A DNA stretch of 6,900 bases from Bdellovibrionales bacterium (GTDB taxonomy: Bacteria > Bdellovibrionota > Bdellovibrionia > Bdellovibrionales > JAMPXM01), in assembly GCA_005792225.1 (NCBI GenBank), contig SXSP01000170.1, forward strand, positions 1 to 6,900, given 5' to 3'. Below, one piece after another: positions 1 to 6,403 of this stretch (within the stretch, counting starts at the first letter, position 1; each line of letters begins with the position of its first letter). Under the pieces are notes generated by a model that worked only from the letters and a program-made list of their open reading frames with translations, ran no database searches and was not told the DNA's origin. Made by a program: the position numbers and the translations under genes.

Positions 1-275
1 GAGATCCGCTTCCGGTTCTCGTCTGCTTCGATCGGGGCGATAAAAGCGGTGCAAGCGCGACGAATCGATCCTACGTCGTCATTGCACGCATCGAGGATAA
101 AAAGTTCGGCTTCGAGATGGAGCAGGTCCTCAGTGTCACCGACCTTGATCCTTCGAAGTTCGAGAGTCCCGATCGATGGTTGACCCCGGATCGCGGAACT
201 TGGGTCACCCATCTCGTGAAACAAGAGGATGAAGTCATCCTCGTCATGGATCTGAATCGGGCAATCGCGGCATGA
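1..275 (+). CDS. CheW-like chemotaxis coupling protein, C-terminal part (cut by left edge)
   Basis: This is the last 90 residues of a protein that starts outside the window; the first complete codon is at position 3 and the TGA stop at 273-275. It matches the second half of a CheW-like domain. A short 'LPVLV' strand aligns with the usual 'iPviDL' stretch. 'YVVIARI...KFGFEMEQVLSV' aligns with the strand that normally reads '.GllVDeV..V'. The tail 'TWVTHLVKQEDEVILVMDLNRAI' resembles the usual 'yi.gv...dg.iv.LLDl..ll'. CheW couples chemoreceptors to the CheA kinase in cytoplasmic receptor arrays. The stop overlaps the next start by ATGA (272-275), so the gene is probably co-translated with the CheD fusion. 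A CheA C-terminus, which carries the same domain, cannot be excluded because the N-terminus is missing. Confidence 0.72.
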   Translation, partial: DPLPVLVCFDRGDKSGASATNRSYVVIARIEDKKFGFEMEQVLSVTDLDPSKFESPDRWLTPDRGTWVTHLVKQEDEVILVMDLNRAIAA

Positions 276-1807
276 AGAACTTTTTCCTGTATCCGGGCCA
301 ACTCCTCTCCGTTCGGGAGACCTCAACGCTCGCGACGATGCTCGGGTCTTGCGTCGGGGTGGCCCTCTGGGATCCGAAGACCAAGGTTGGAGGGCTTAAC
401 CACTACCTCCTGCCGGCGCCGGGAGCCCACGATCGTCCGTCGCCGCGCTACGGAACGTTCGCGATGCAAACATTAATTGATGAGTGCTTGGCGCTCGGAG
501 CGCAACCGCGAGACCTCGTCGCCAAAGTTTACGGCGGCGCGGCTGTTTTGGGCCAAGTCTCCATCGGCCAACGAATTGGCGAAAAGAACATTGAAGTCGC
601 CCTCCACGCGCTCGCGAAAGCCGGGATCAAAATTACAGAAAAGAATGTGGGCGGGGAGCGGGGCCGAAAAATTCATTTTGATACGAGTACGGGCGCCGTT
701 CAACACGCGCTCGTCGGAGAATCCGGAGCGCGCGTGGATACGAGCGGTTTCGGAGCCCTACAAGAGGCAAAAGAGGTGAAGGTTCTCATCGTCGATGATT
801 CGGCGACGGTCCGCACGCTCTTCCAAAAAATATTCGAAAAACACGGGCTCAAAGTGGTCGGAGCCGCGGCAAACGCATTTGAAGCTCGTGAGATGATCGT
901 CAACGCTAAACCTGATGTCATCACCCTCGACATCGAGATGCCGCAAATGAACGGCGTGCGCTTTCTTGAAAAATTGATGAAGCATATGCCGATTCCCACC
1001 GTCATGGTTTCTTCTCTCGGAAGCCAAGGGGATGCCGCTCTTGAATCACTCCGGCTCGGCGCGATTGAATTTGTTCAAAAGCCGAGCCAGTCAGATCCCG
1101 AACTTCTTCGCCAGTTGGGACAAACCTTGGTGACGAAAGTTCGCGCGGCCGCAAGTTCACGATTGATTGCCCCGAGAACCAGCGCTCCGGCGGTGGAAGC
1201 GCGCCCACGATCGTCGATCATGCGCGGTCAGGTTGCCGGCGTTTTCGTCAGCGGCAATACGGGAGCACCCAAGAGTCTCGTGAAGATGATTTCGAAGTTC
1301 ACAGGTGATTCGCCCCCGGTCGTATTTTCAATCGCGACACTGGGACCCTTGCTTGACAGTTTTGTCGGTGATCTTAAGAAGCAAACTTCGATCAGTGTTC
1401 GCGTTGCTTCGGAGTCTACGCTTCTCGCGCGTGGCTGTGCTTACTTTATTCCAGAGGGTTATCACGGCCGCGTTCAAGCATCTGGGACTCAAGTCTCGCT
1501 GAAGCTTGAGAAGGGGGCGCCGGTTCACGGGCAGCTTCCGTCTGGCGATGTTCTTCTTTCGAGCGCCGCCGACTCTTTAGGCCCGAGTGCGGTCGGCGTT
1601 CTCTTAAGCGGTTTTGGCCGCGATGGTGTCGATGGCCTCGAGAAGATTCACGCCAAGGGTGGATTCACCATGGTGGAAAATCCCTCGGGTGCGACATTTC
1701 CGTTCGTCCCGCAGACGGCGATTGCCGAGGGTCTCGCCTCCGAAATTTTGTCGAGTGACGAAATGTTTTCTGCGCTCATGTCTTACCGTGATCGGAAATC
1801 GGCATGA
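272..1807 (+). CDS. cheD: CheD-receiver-CheB-like fusion (receptor deamidase with intact receiver and degenerate methylesterase domain)
   Basis: The 511-aa product has three parts. Residues 1-150 are CheD, a glutamine deamidase acting on chemoreceptors, with the 'LGSCV' nucleophile Cys27, His44 in 'GGLNHYLLP', and a nearby Thr (T22). Residues about 169-285 are a complete receiver: acidic pair D175/D176, phospho-Asp D220 in 'TLDIEMP', S247 and K270 in 'QKP'. Residues about 320-505 align without gaps to the CheB methylesterase domain, but the catalytic Ser is Asn329 and the catalytic His is Ala355; only Asp451 ('GRDG') remains. The 26- and 96-residue spacings between these positions equal those in the next gene, which supports the alignment. 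Free CheD is usually about 160-200 aa, so this is a true fusion. The ATG at 272 overlaps the upstream stop and has only a weak Shine-Dalgarno, suggesting translational coupling. The CheD and receiver parts are probably functional; methylesterase activity is unlikely. Confidence 0.9.
   Translation: MKNFFLYPGQLLSVRETSTLATMLGSCVGVALWDPKTKVGGLNHYLLPAPGAHDRPSPRYGTFAMQTLIDECLALGAQPRDLVAKVYGGAAVLGQVSIGQRIGEKNIEVALHALAKAGIKITEKNVGGERGRKIHFDTSTGAVQHALVGESGARVDTSGFGALQEAKEVKVLIVDDSATVRTLFQKIFEKHGLKVVGAAANAFEAREMIVNAKPDVITLDIEMPQMNGVRFLEKLMKHMPIPTVMVSSLGSQGDAALESLRLGAIEFVQKPSQSDPELLRQLGQTLVTKVRAAASSRLIAPRTSAPAVEARPRSSIMRGQVAGVFVSGNTGAPKSLVKMISKFTGDSPPVVFSIATLGPLLDSFVGDLKKQTSISVRVASESTLLARGCAYFIPEGYHGRVQASGTQVSLKLEKGAPVHGQLPSGDVLLSSAADSLGPSAVGVLLSGFGRDGVDGLEKIHAKGGFTMVENPSGATFPFVPQTAIAEGLASEILSSDEMFSALMSYRDRKSA
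762..767 (+). promoter_or_regulatory. Possible internal Shine-Dalgarno before a GTG at the CheD/CheB domain boundary
   Basis: An AAGAGG motif lies 8 nt before an in-frame GTG (776-778, residue V169 of the fusion), exactly where a free CheB-type protein would begin ('VKVLIVDDS'). Starting here would give a separate receiver-pseudo-methylesterase of 343 residues. The spacing is good, but the surrounding purine-rich codons for Gln, Glu, Ala and Lys could produce the motif by chance. No experimental support is available from the sequence. Confidence 0.3.
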
Positions 1808-2817
1808 AGCGCGTGAAAGTTCTCATCATCGAAGATTCTCCTCTCGCGCAGACCGTTTACAGCCAGGTGCTCGGGCAAGATCCGATGCTGGAGGTCTTAG
1901 GTGCGACGGGCGACATTTATCAAGCTCGCGAACTCGTCGTTCAGCGGGAGCCCGATGTTTTGGTTCTCGATCTTGAAATGGCCCAGTCAACCGGCATGCG
2001 ATTTTTAGAAGCCGTGATGAAACACATGCCCGTTAGGACGGTCGGTCTCTGCCTTGAGGAGTCGACGGCGATCGCCACCAAGGCGCTCGCCCTCGGTGCG
2101 ATGGACGTCCTAAAACTGCCTTCGGCGGATGCGACGGATTTGAAGGTTGTTCGCGTGGAACTCGCTAAGCGCGTGCGAACGGCGGCTTTGATGAGCATGA
2201 ATCGCGGCGCAAACGCCGCGCCTGGCCTGCGAAGCGCGAATCAAATCTTCGCCATCGCTTCAAGTACCGGAGGGACGGAGGCGTTGAAGAAAGTGCTCCC
2301 GCTTCTTCCCGCCGAGATACCTCCGATTCTGATCGTGCAACACATGCCGGCGATGTTCACCGCTTCGTACGCGTCGGCCCTTCAGAGTCTCTGCAAATTT
2401 GAAGTCCGCGAGGCGAAAGACGGAGATCCCGTGGTTCCCGGGCGTGCGTTGATCGCTCCGGGTGATTTCCACATGGAGATCGTCAAAAAAGGGGCGTTCT
2501 ATTTTGTTCGGCTTCATCAAGAGCCTCAGCTTCATGGTGTGCGTCCCGCCGCGGACTTCCTGATGAGGTCTGTTGCCAAGTACGTCGGGGCCAATTCGGT
2601 CGGCGTCGTGCTGACAGGCATGGGCAAAGACGGCGCGCAAGGATTGTTGGCGATGAGAAAGGCCGGAGCCCACACCATCGCGCAGAATGAGAAAACTTGC
2701 GTTGTTTACGGAATGCCGAAAGAGGCCTTTGAGGCAGGAGCCGTGAAGAAGGTCCTGCCGTTAGAGCTGATCGCGGACGAAATGGTCCGTCATTTCAAGG
2801 TCAAGACGGCGGCCTGA
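1804..2817 (+). CDS. cheB: Protein-glutamate methylesterase CheB with atypical receiver domain
   Basis: This 337-aa protein has the normal CheB length and layout: receiver (residues 3-120), linker, and methylesterase (about 145-332). CheB hydrolyses methyl-glutamate esters (and deamidates Gln) on chemoreceptors to reset signalling. The catalytic triad is complete: S154 in 'SSTGG', H180 in 'VQHMP' and D276 in 'GMGKDG', with spacing identical to the enteric S164-H190-D286. Further family signatures are 'GVRPAAD' and 'CVVYGMP'. The receiver keeps E10/D11 and the phospho-Asp D56 ('VLDLEM'). The switch Ser/Thr is Cys83, and Leu105 sits where the conserved Lys belongs, with a Lys one residue earlier (K104). 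The usual Pro after 'EM' is Ala. Phospho-activation is therefore doubtful. The ATG overlaps the upstream TGA (1804-1807). Segments shared with the upstream receiver ('RFLE', 'MKHMP') suggest tandem duplication. Confidence 0.93.
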   Translation: MKRVKVLIIEDSPLAQTVYSQVLGQDPMLEVLGATGDIYQARELVVQREPDVLVLDLEMAQSTGMRFLEAVMKHMPVRTVGLCLEESTAIATKALALGAMDVLKLPSADATDLKVVRVELAKRVRTAALMSMNRGANAAPGLRSANQIFAIASSTGGTEALKKVLPLLPAEIPPILIVQHMPAMFTASYASALQSLCKFEVREAKDGDPVVPGRALIAPGDFHMEIVKKGAFYFVRLHQEPQLHGVRPAADFLMRSVAKYVGANSVGVVLTGMGKDGAQGLLAMRKAGAHTIAQNEKTCVVYGMPKEAFEAGAVKKVLPLELIADEMVRHFKVKTAA

Positions 2818-2824
2818 GGCCGCC
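2808..2824. terminator. GC-rich hairpin at the convergent cheB/oxidoreductase junction
   Basis: A perfect 7-bp inverted repeat (GGCGGCC and GGCCGCC) encloses a 3-nt loop that is the cheB stop codon itself (2815-2817). It lies between two converging genes whose stop codons are only 14 bp apart, where a bidirectional terminator would be expected. Neither strand has a T tract after the stem, so it is not a canonical intrinsic terminator; it may need Rho or only slow transcription. Confidence 0.4.
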
Positions 2825-2831
2825 CTGAGGT

Positions 2832-4244
2832 TCAATCGAAGATCTTGCCGGGATTCATAATTCCGTCGGGATCAAAGACCTTTTTTACGCCCTTCATGAG
2901 GTCGATCTCGACCGGGCTTCTCGTGTATTGCAGGAAGTCCTTTTTTAAGAGGCCCACTCCGTGCTCGGCAGAAATCGAGCCACCGAGTTTCGCAATGACG
3001 TCGAAGAGAAGATCGCTCGCGCCCTTACACTTCTCTAGGAACTTGTCGCGGCTGAGACCTTCGGGCTTCAAGATATTGATGTGCATGTTGCCATCGCCGA
3101 TGTGCCCGAACCAAACCACTTCGAAGTCGGGATAATTCTTTTTAAGGACCGCTTCGGTCTCTCGGAGGAAGGCGGGAACTTTCGAGATCGTGACGGATAT
3201 ATCGTTCTTGTAAGGAGTGTAGGGGGCCGTCGCTTCGGAAATGTCTTCGCGCAGACGCCAGAAATCGCGAGCCTGCGTATCGGACTGCGCGATGGAACCA
3301 TCGACGACCCAGCCTTTTTCGACGCAAGATTCGAAGATCTCGAGGACTTTCGCTTCCGTGCTGTCATCGGTGTTCTCGACTTCGACGACGAGGTAGTTTT
3401 CAACTTCGGTCGCGAAGGGCTTCTGCAGATGAGCGTGTTTCATCACGACCTTCAACGCGAGATCGGAGAAGAATTCGAAGGCGGTGAGTGGAACTTGATC
3501 GCGGAAGGCGCGGAAGACCTGCATGATTGAATCGAGATCGGGGACACCCAGAACGAGAACGGTGACCGGTTTCGTCGGTGTCGTCACGCGCAAAGTCGCT
3601 TCCGCGATGAAGCCGAGCGAACCTTCGCTTCCCGTGAAGAGGTGACGAAAATCAAAACCGGTCGCGTTTTTAACGAGACCGCGATTGAGTTCGAGGATCT
3701 CGCCGGTTCCGGTGACGACCTTTAAGCCCGAAACCCACTCACGCATGTTTCCGTACCGCAGGACCTTGATGCCGCCGGCGTTCGTCGCGATATTCCCGCC
3801 GATCTGACTCGAGCCGCGTGCCGCGAAGTCGACGGGAAAGAGGAAACCTTGATCGCGCACATATTGCTGGAGCGCCTCTGTGACGACTCCGGCCTCGCAG
3901 GTGACGGTGCGATCGATGGGATTGAAGTCGAGAATGCGGTTCATCTTTTCGAGACTCACGACGATTTCGCCCTTGAGTGCGCAGGCGCCGCCGCTGAGAC
4001 CGGTACGACCGCCGGAGGGAACGATGCCGATCTTGTTCTTGCGTGCCCATTTTACGATCGAGGCGATTTGTTCAGCAGTTCGCGGAAACGCGATCGCGCC
4101 CGGCTTGATGTCGTAGTACTTCGTCCAATCGCGGCCGTAGGTGGCGAGGGAGTCGCTGTCCGTATGAATCGAATCACCGGGAACGAGGGATTTCAGCTCT
4201 CCGAGTTGCTGGGCATTGAGCGGGGACGGTGCGGACGTTTCCAA
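2832..4244 (-). CDS. FAD-linked oxidoreductase, D-2-hydroxyglutarate dehydrogenase/GlcD-like
   Basis: The 470-aa product belongs to the VAO/FAD_binding_4 family of 2-hydroxyacid dehydrogenases, which oxidise D-2-hydroxyacids to 2-oxoacids with FAD. FAD-binding signatures are 'VPSGGRTGLSGGA' (75-87), 'GSSQIGGNIATNAGG' (144-158) followed by 'LRYGN', and 'FTGSEGSLG' (203-211). The C-terminal FAD-oxidase domain has 'GHIGDGNMHIN' (H381, H388) and 'SAEHGVG' (E427), the likely metal and substrate site, and ends in the family-typical 'DPDGIMNPGK'. The overall pattern is closest to D-2-hydroxyglutarate dehydrogenase; glycolate (GlcD) or D-lactate oxidation is possible. There is no Fe-S domain, signal peptide or membrane segment. 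The start is TTG (4242-4244), chosen because AGGAGG lies 6 nt upstream and no in-frame ATG precedes it. Its own promoter appears to lie just upstream. The gene looks metabolically unrelated to its signalling neighbours. Confidence 0.9.
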   Translation of the reverse strand: METSAPSPLNAQQLGELKSLVPGDSIHTDSDSLATYGRDWTKYYDIKPGAIAFPRTAEQIASIVKWARKNKIGIVPSGGRTGLSGGACALKGEIVVSLEKMNRILDFNPIDRTVTCEAGVVTEALQQYVRDQGFLFPVDFAARGSSQIGGNIATNAGGIKVLRYGNMREWVSGLKVVTGTGEILELNRGLVKNATGFDFRHLFTGSEGSLGFIAEATLRVTTPTKPVTVLVLGVPDLDSIMQVFRAFRDQVPLTAFEFFSDLALKVVMKHAHLQKPFATEVENYLVVEVENTDDSTEAKVLEIFESCVEKGWVVDGSIAQSDTQARDFWRLREDISEATAPYTPYKNDISVTISKVPAFLRETEAVLKKNYPDFEVVWFGHIGDGNMHINILKPEGLSRDKFLEKCKGASDLLFDVIAKLGGSISAEHGVGLLKKDFLQYTRSPVEIDLMKGVKKVFDPDGIMNPGKIFD

Positions 4245-4250
4245 GCGGGG

Positions 4251-4256
4251 CCTCCT
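4251..4256 (-). promoter_or_regulatory. Strong Shine-Dalgarno deciding a TTG start
   Basis: On the - strand this reads AGGAGG, a full match to the anti-Shine-Dalgarno, with a 6-nt gap to the TTG start of the FAD oxidoreductase. The nearest upstream ATG (4276-4278) is out of frame, so this site fixes the start codon. Confidence 0.75.
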
Positions 4257-4276
4257 GGCTTTGAGGGGGTGCCTGC

Positions 4277-4305
4277 ATGGTAAAAAACGTCGCTTCGCGG
4301 GTCAA
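4277..4305 (-). promoter_or_regulatory. Putative sigma70-type promoter of the FAD oxidoreductase
   Basis: On the - strand, TTGACC (4300-4305; 5 of 6 matches to TTGACA) and TACCAT (4277-4282; 4 of 6 matches to TATAAT) are separated by exactly 17 bp. Transcription would start near 4270, leaving a leader of roughly 26 nt with the Shine-Dalgarno inside it. The -35 box overlaps the TGA stop of the upstream Hpt gene. Good spacing and placement support the call, but two hexamers alone are modest evidence. Confidence 0.5.
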
Positions 4306-4670
4306 GGTGCTTTGGCCTTATCGGCCTTCATGACGAGCTGAACGATAGCTTGAAAATCGGGATCGATCTCGACCGAGAGTGTCTCTCCGCGTTCACGGTG
4401 AGCGCGGATCTTCGTAAGAACCTGGAGCGAGAGAGGAACGGCTTTTTCAAGTTGGTCGGGTGCGACCTCGCAGAGACGCTCAAGCGCCTCGCCAACCTGG
4501 CTGACTTCGGGAAGCCCGTAGGTTCGCCCGGTGCCCTTCATCTTGTGATATTCGGTTTCAAGTTCGGTCATTTCGCGTTTTCGCCAGAGGTCGCTGATCA
4601 AAACGACTTTCGCGGGGAAGGTGGCGAGGTATTCTTTCTGCAATTCCGCGAGAAGTTCCTTTAAGCTCAT
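4302..4670 (-). CDS. Stand-alone Hpt (histidine phosphotransfer) domain protein
   Basis: This 122-aa, mostly helical cytoplasmic protein carries the Hpt signature 'YHKMKGTGRTYG' (residues 41-52). His42 is the expected phospho-accepting histidine, followed by Lys45-Gly46 (HxxKG). The downstream helix 'PEVSQVGEALERL' fits the Hpt four-helix bundle. Hpt proteins pass phosphoryl groups between receiver domains in multistep phosphorelays. The ATG overlaps the histidine kinase stop (ATGA, 4667-4670), so the two are almost certainly co-expressed and likely work together. Apart from the Hpt fold there is only a short charged C-terminal tail. Length is typical of a single-domain Hpt protein. The partner receivers could be the two encoded upstream in the same operon, which is inferred from context only. 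Confidence 0.83.
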   Translation of the reverse strand: MSLKELLAELQKEYLATFPAKVVLISDLWRKREMTELETEYHKMKGTGRTYGLPEVSQVGEALERLCEVAPDQLEKAVPLSLQVLTKIRAHRERGETLSVEIDPDFQAIVQLVMKADKAKAP

Positions 4671-6022
4671 GCGGCCCTCGCGTAGCGGGGCTTGGTTTCA
4701 TCGACCATTTCGCGCCACTTCGGGAGCGTAAACCAGAACGTGCTGCCTTGACCCGGTTCGCTCTCAACACCGATGCGCCCGCCGTGTTCCTCAACGAGGG
4801 CCTTGACGATGGTGAGCCCGAGGCCCGTGCCCTTGACCAGCGGATTCGCGACACTCGTGGCCTGGCGGAATTTTTGGAAAATGAGCTGTTGATCCTCGGG
4901 GTCGATCCCGGGTCCCTGATCGATGACCCGAACGATGATTTCTCCGCTTCTCGTGCGGCCCGTCTGAATTCTTACGACGCCTCCGAGAGGGGAAAACTTG
5001 ATGGCGTTAGAAATCAAATTCGTCAAAACTTGTTGGATCCTATCCCGGTCCATATAGACCTCGATTCCGGGCTCCAAAGTGAAATCGATGGTGCCGCTCG
5101 CCCGGTGCGCGAGACCCATGAGGCTCTCGGTTGTTTTACGTAAGACATCGTCCCACGAAACCCATTCGCACTCGAGCGGAAGTTTTCCGGCTTCGATTTT
5201 CGCGAGATCAAGAAGATCATTGATGAGCCGGATCAGTCGGTCCGTTTCGCTCTCGGCAATTTTGATGAGACGGGTGGAGTTCGCATCCATGGAGCCCATG
5301 ACGCCGCTACCGAGGAGACTGAGGCTTCCCTTGATCGACGTGAGGGGAGTGCGGAGCTCATGACTCGCGATATTCAAAAATTCTGATTTCGCCTGGTCGA
5401 GGTTCTTCAACTCATCCATCGTGTTGATGACTCTCTGGGCGAGCGAATTGAACGTGCGCTGAAGATCACCGATCTCGCTCGCCTCAGGATGCGAGAAGTT
5501 AAACGAATATCGGTCGACGAGGAAATCCATCATCCTGCGCGAAATACCCTCGAGCGGACCCATGATCTTTCGGTCGACGAACGCGACGATCGAGAGAATG
5601 CCGAGGAGCGAAGTGAAAAACGCGATGAACGCCGAGCGCTGAGTCTCCGCCAAGCGATTTTCGAGTTTGGTTTGAAGTTGGCTCTGATACTGCGTTTCGC
5701 TGCTCAAGAAAGCTTGTGCCTGCAGTTGGAGCTTCACTGGTTCATGCGCGGCATAGGCTTGTACGACCCACCCCAGGCCGTCGACGCGTCTTTTGTCTTT
5801 AATGAACTCGCGACGGAGGTTCTGCAGTTTACGGTAGGTCGTCAAATTCGCGTTCCCTATGAGGGCCTCTTGGACGACAGCCTTCACTCCAGGAATTTTC
5901 GCGAGCTCCGCCTGGATTTTGCGCGACTCTTTTTGTCCACGATAGGTTTCGTAAGCGAAGTAGATCGTCACCGTCACGGCGAGGAAAGCGAGGACCTGAA
6001 GACGGAAACGAATCGATCTCAT
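4667..6022 (-). CDS. Membrane sensor histidine kinase with HAMP domain
   Basis: The 451-aa kinase has an N-terminal membrane helix (about 7-24), a roughly 105-residue extracytoplasmic region predicted to be mostly helical, and a second membrane helix (about 130-148). A HAMP linker follows (about 149-205). The HisKA domain has the H-box 'SHELRTPL' with phospho-accepting His221. The ATPase domain carries the N-box (N335, N339 in 'NLISNAIKFS'), G1 'DQGPGI' (D368), F-box 'IFQKF' and G2 'GTGLGLTIV' (398-406). All catalytic motifs are present, so it should autophosphorylate. The sensor region matches no family I recognise; its helical, polar make-up resembles four-helix-bundle sensors. No attached receiver is present, and the Hpt and receiver partners are separate neighbours. 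The gene overlaps both by ATGA (6019-6022 and 4667-4670). Confidence 0.93.
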   Translation of the reverse strand: MRSIRFRLQVLAFLAVTVTIYFAYETYRGQKESRKIQAELAKIPGVKAVVQEALIGNANLTTYRKLQNLRREFIKDKRRVDGLGWVVQAYAAHEPVKLQLQAQAFLSSETQYQSQLQTKLENRLAETQRSAFIAFFTSLLGILSIVAFVDRKIMGPLEGISRRMMDFLVDRYSFNFSHPEASEIGDLQRTFNSLAQRVINTMDELKNLDQAKSEFLNIASHELRTPLTSIKGSLSLLGSGVMGSMDANSTRLIKIAESETDRLIRLINDLLDLAKIEAGKLPLECEWVSWDDVLRKTTESLMGLAHRASGTIDFTLEPGIEVYMDRDRIQQVLTNLISNAIKFSPLGGVVRIQTGRTRSGEIIVRVIDQGPGIDPEDQQLIFQKFRQATSVANPLVKGTGLGLTIVKALVEEHGGRIGVESEPGQGSTFWFTLPKWREMVDETKPRYARAA

Positions 6023-6396
6023 GCCGCCATCGCCCCTGGACCCTGCAGAATCGCATGGATCTGATCGCAGATGGTTTGCGGATCAAAAGGCTTCGGAATG
6101 TAACCTTGCCCGAGCGAGAGAAATTGCGCGATGTCCTTTTGGTCGGACTTTGCACTCAGAAAAATGATCGGCGTGTTCACGATGCCGGCGGCGAAGAGCG
6201 CCTGGGCCACTTCCACTCCGCTTTTCTTGGGCATCATTCCGTCGAGGAGAATGAGGTCAAACTTTTCGCGCAGAGCCTGATCAAGAGCGGACTGGCCATC
6301 TTGGCAAAGCACAACTTGGTGCCCGCCGATTTTCTCAAGGCAAATTTGAGTGATGAAAGAGATATTTGTGTCGTCTTCTGCCAAGAGGATGCGCAT
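6019..6396 (-). CDS. Single-domain response regulator (CheY-like receiver)
   Basis: The 125-aa protein is a bare receiver domain with no output domain. All phosphorylation residues are present: acidic pair E7/D8 plus D9 at 'LLAEDD', phospho-Asp D52 in 'LLDGMMP', switch Ser81 in 'FLSAKS', and Lys102 in 'PKPFD'. It could act as a phosphorelay intermediate between the overlapping histidine kinase and the Hpt protein, or as a diffusible regulator. The ATG (6394-6396) has an AAGGAG Shine-Dalgarno 7 nt upstream. The stop overlaps the kinase start by ATGA, and the preceding receiver-PilZ gene ends 12 bp upstream, so all lie in one operon. Confidence 0.92.
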   Translation of the reverse strand: MRILLAEDDTNISFITQICLEKIGGHQVVLCQDGQSALDQALREKFDLILLDGMMPKKSGVEVAQALFAAGIVNTPIIFLSAKSDQKDIAQFLSLGQGYIPKPFDPQTICDQIHAILQGPGAMAA

Positions 6397-6403
6397 TCCA
6401 GAT

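Noticed and set aside
477..779. + strand open frame overlapping the CheD domain in another frame
   Set aside because: The CheD frame carries all catalytic motifs. This one is a basic, featureless translation and is of interest only for its stop at the domain junction.
3081..3530. + strand open frame (149 codons) opposite the FAD oxidoreductase
   Set aside because: It is a mirror of a well-conserved gene, and its product shows no family signature.
4281..4300. Possible intrinsic terminator after the Hpt gene (GC-rich stretch followed by six T on the - strand)
   Set aside because: The only stem there is CGC-GAA-GCG, 3 bp, too weak for termination. The T run fits better as spacer between the putative -35 and -10 boxes.
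5511..5580. Repeated CGGTCGACGA at 5511-5520 and 5571-5580
   Set aside because: Both copies encode 'VDR' inside the histidine kinase on the - strand. There are only two copies and no further symmetry, so this is coincidental codon use.
5489..6064. Long + strand open frame (191 codons) opposite the histidine kinase
   Set aside because: It lies wholly antisense to a kinase with complete motifs, its product is charged and low in complexity with no recognisable domain, and no convincing ribosome site was seen. It is a by-product of the GC-rich codon pattern.
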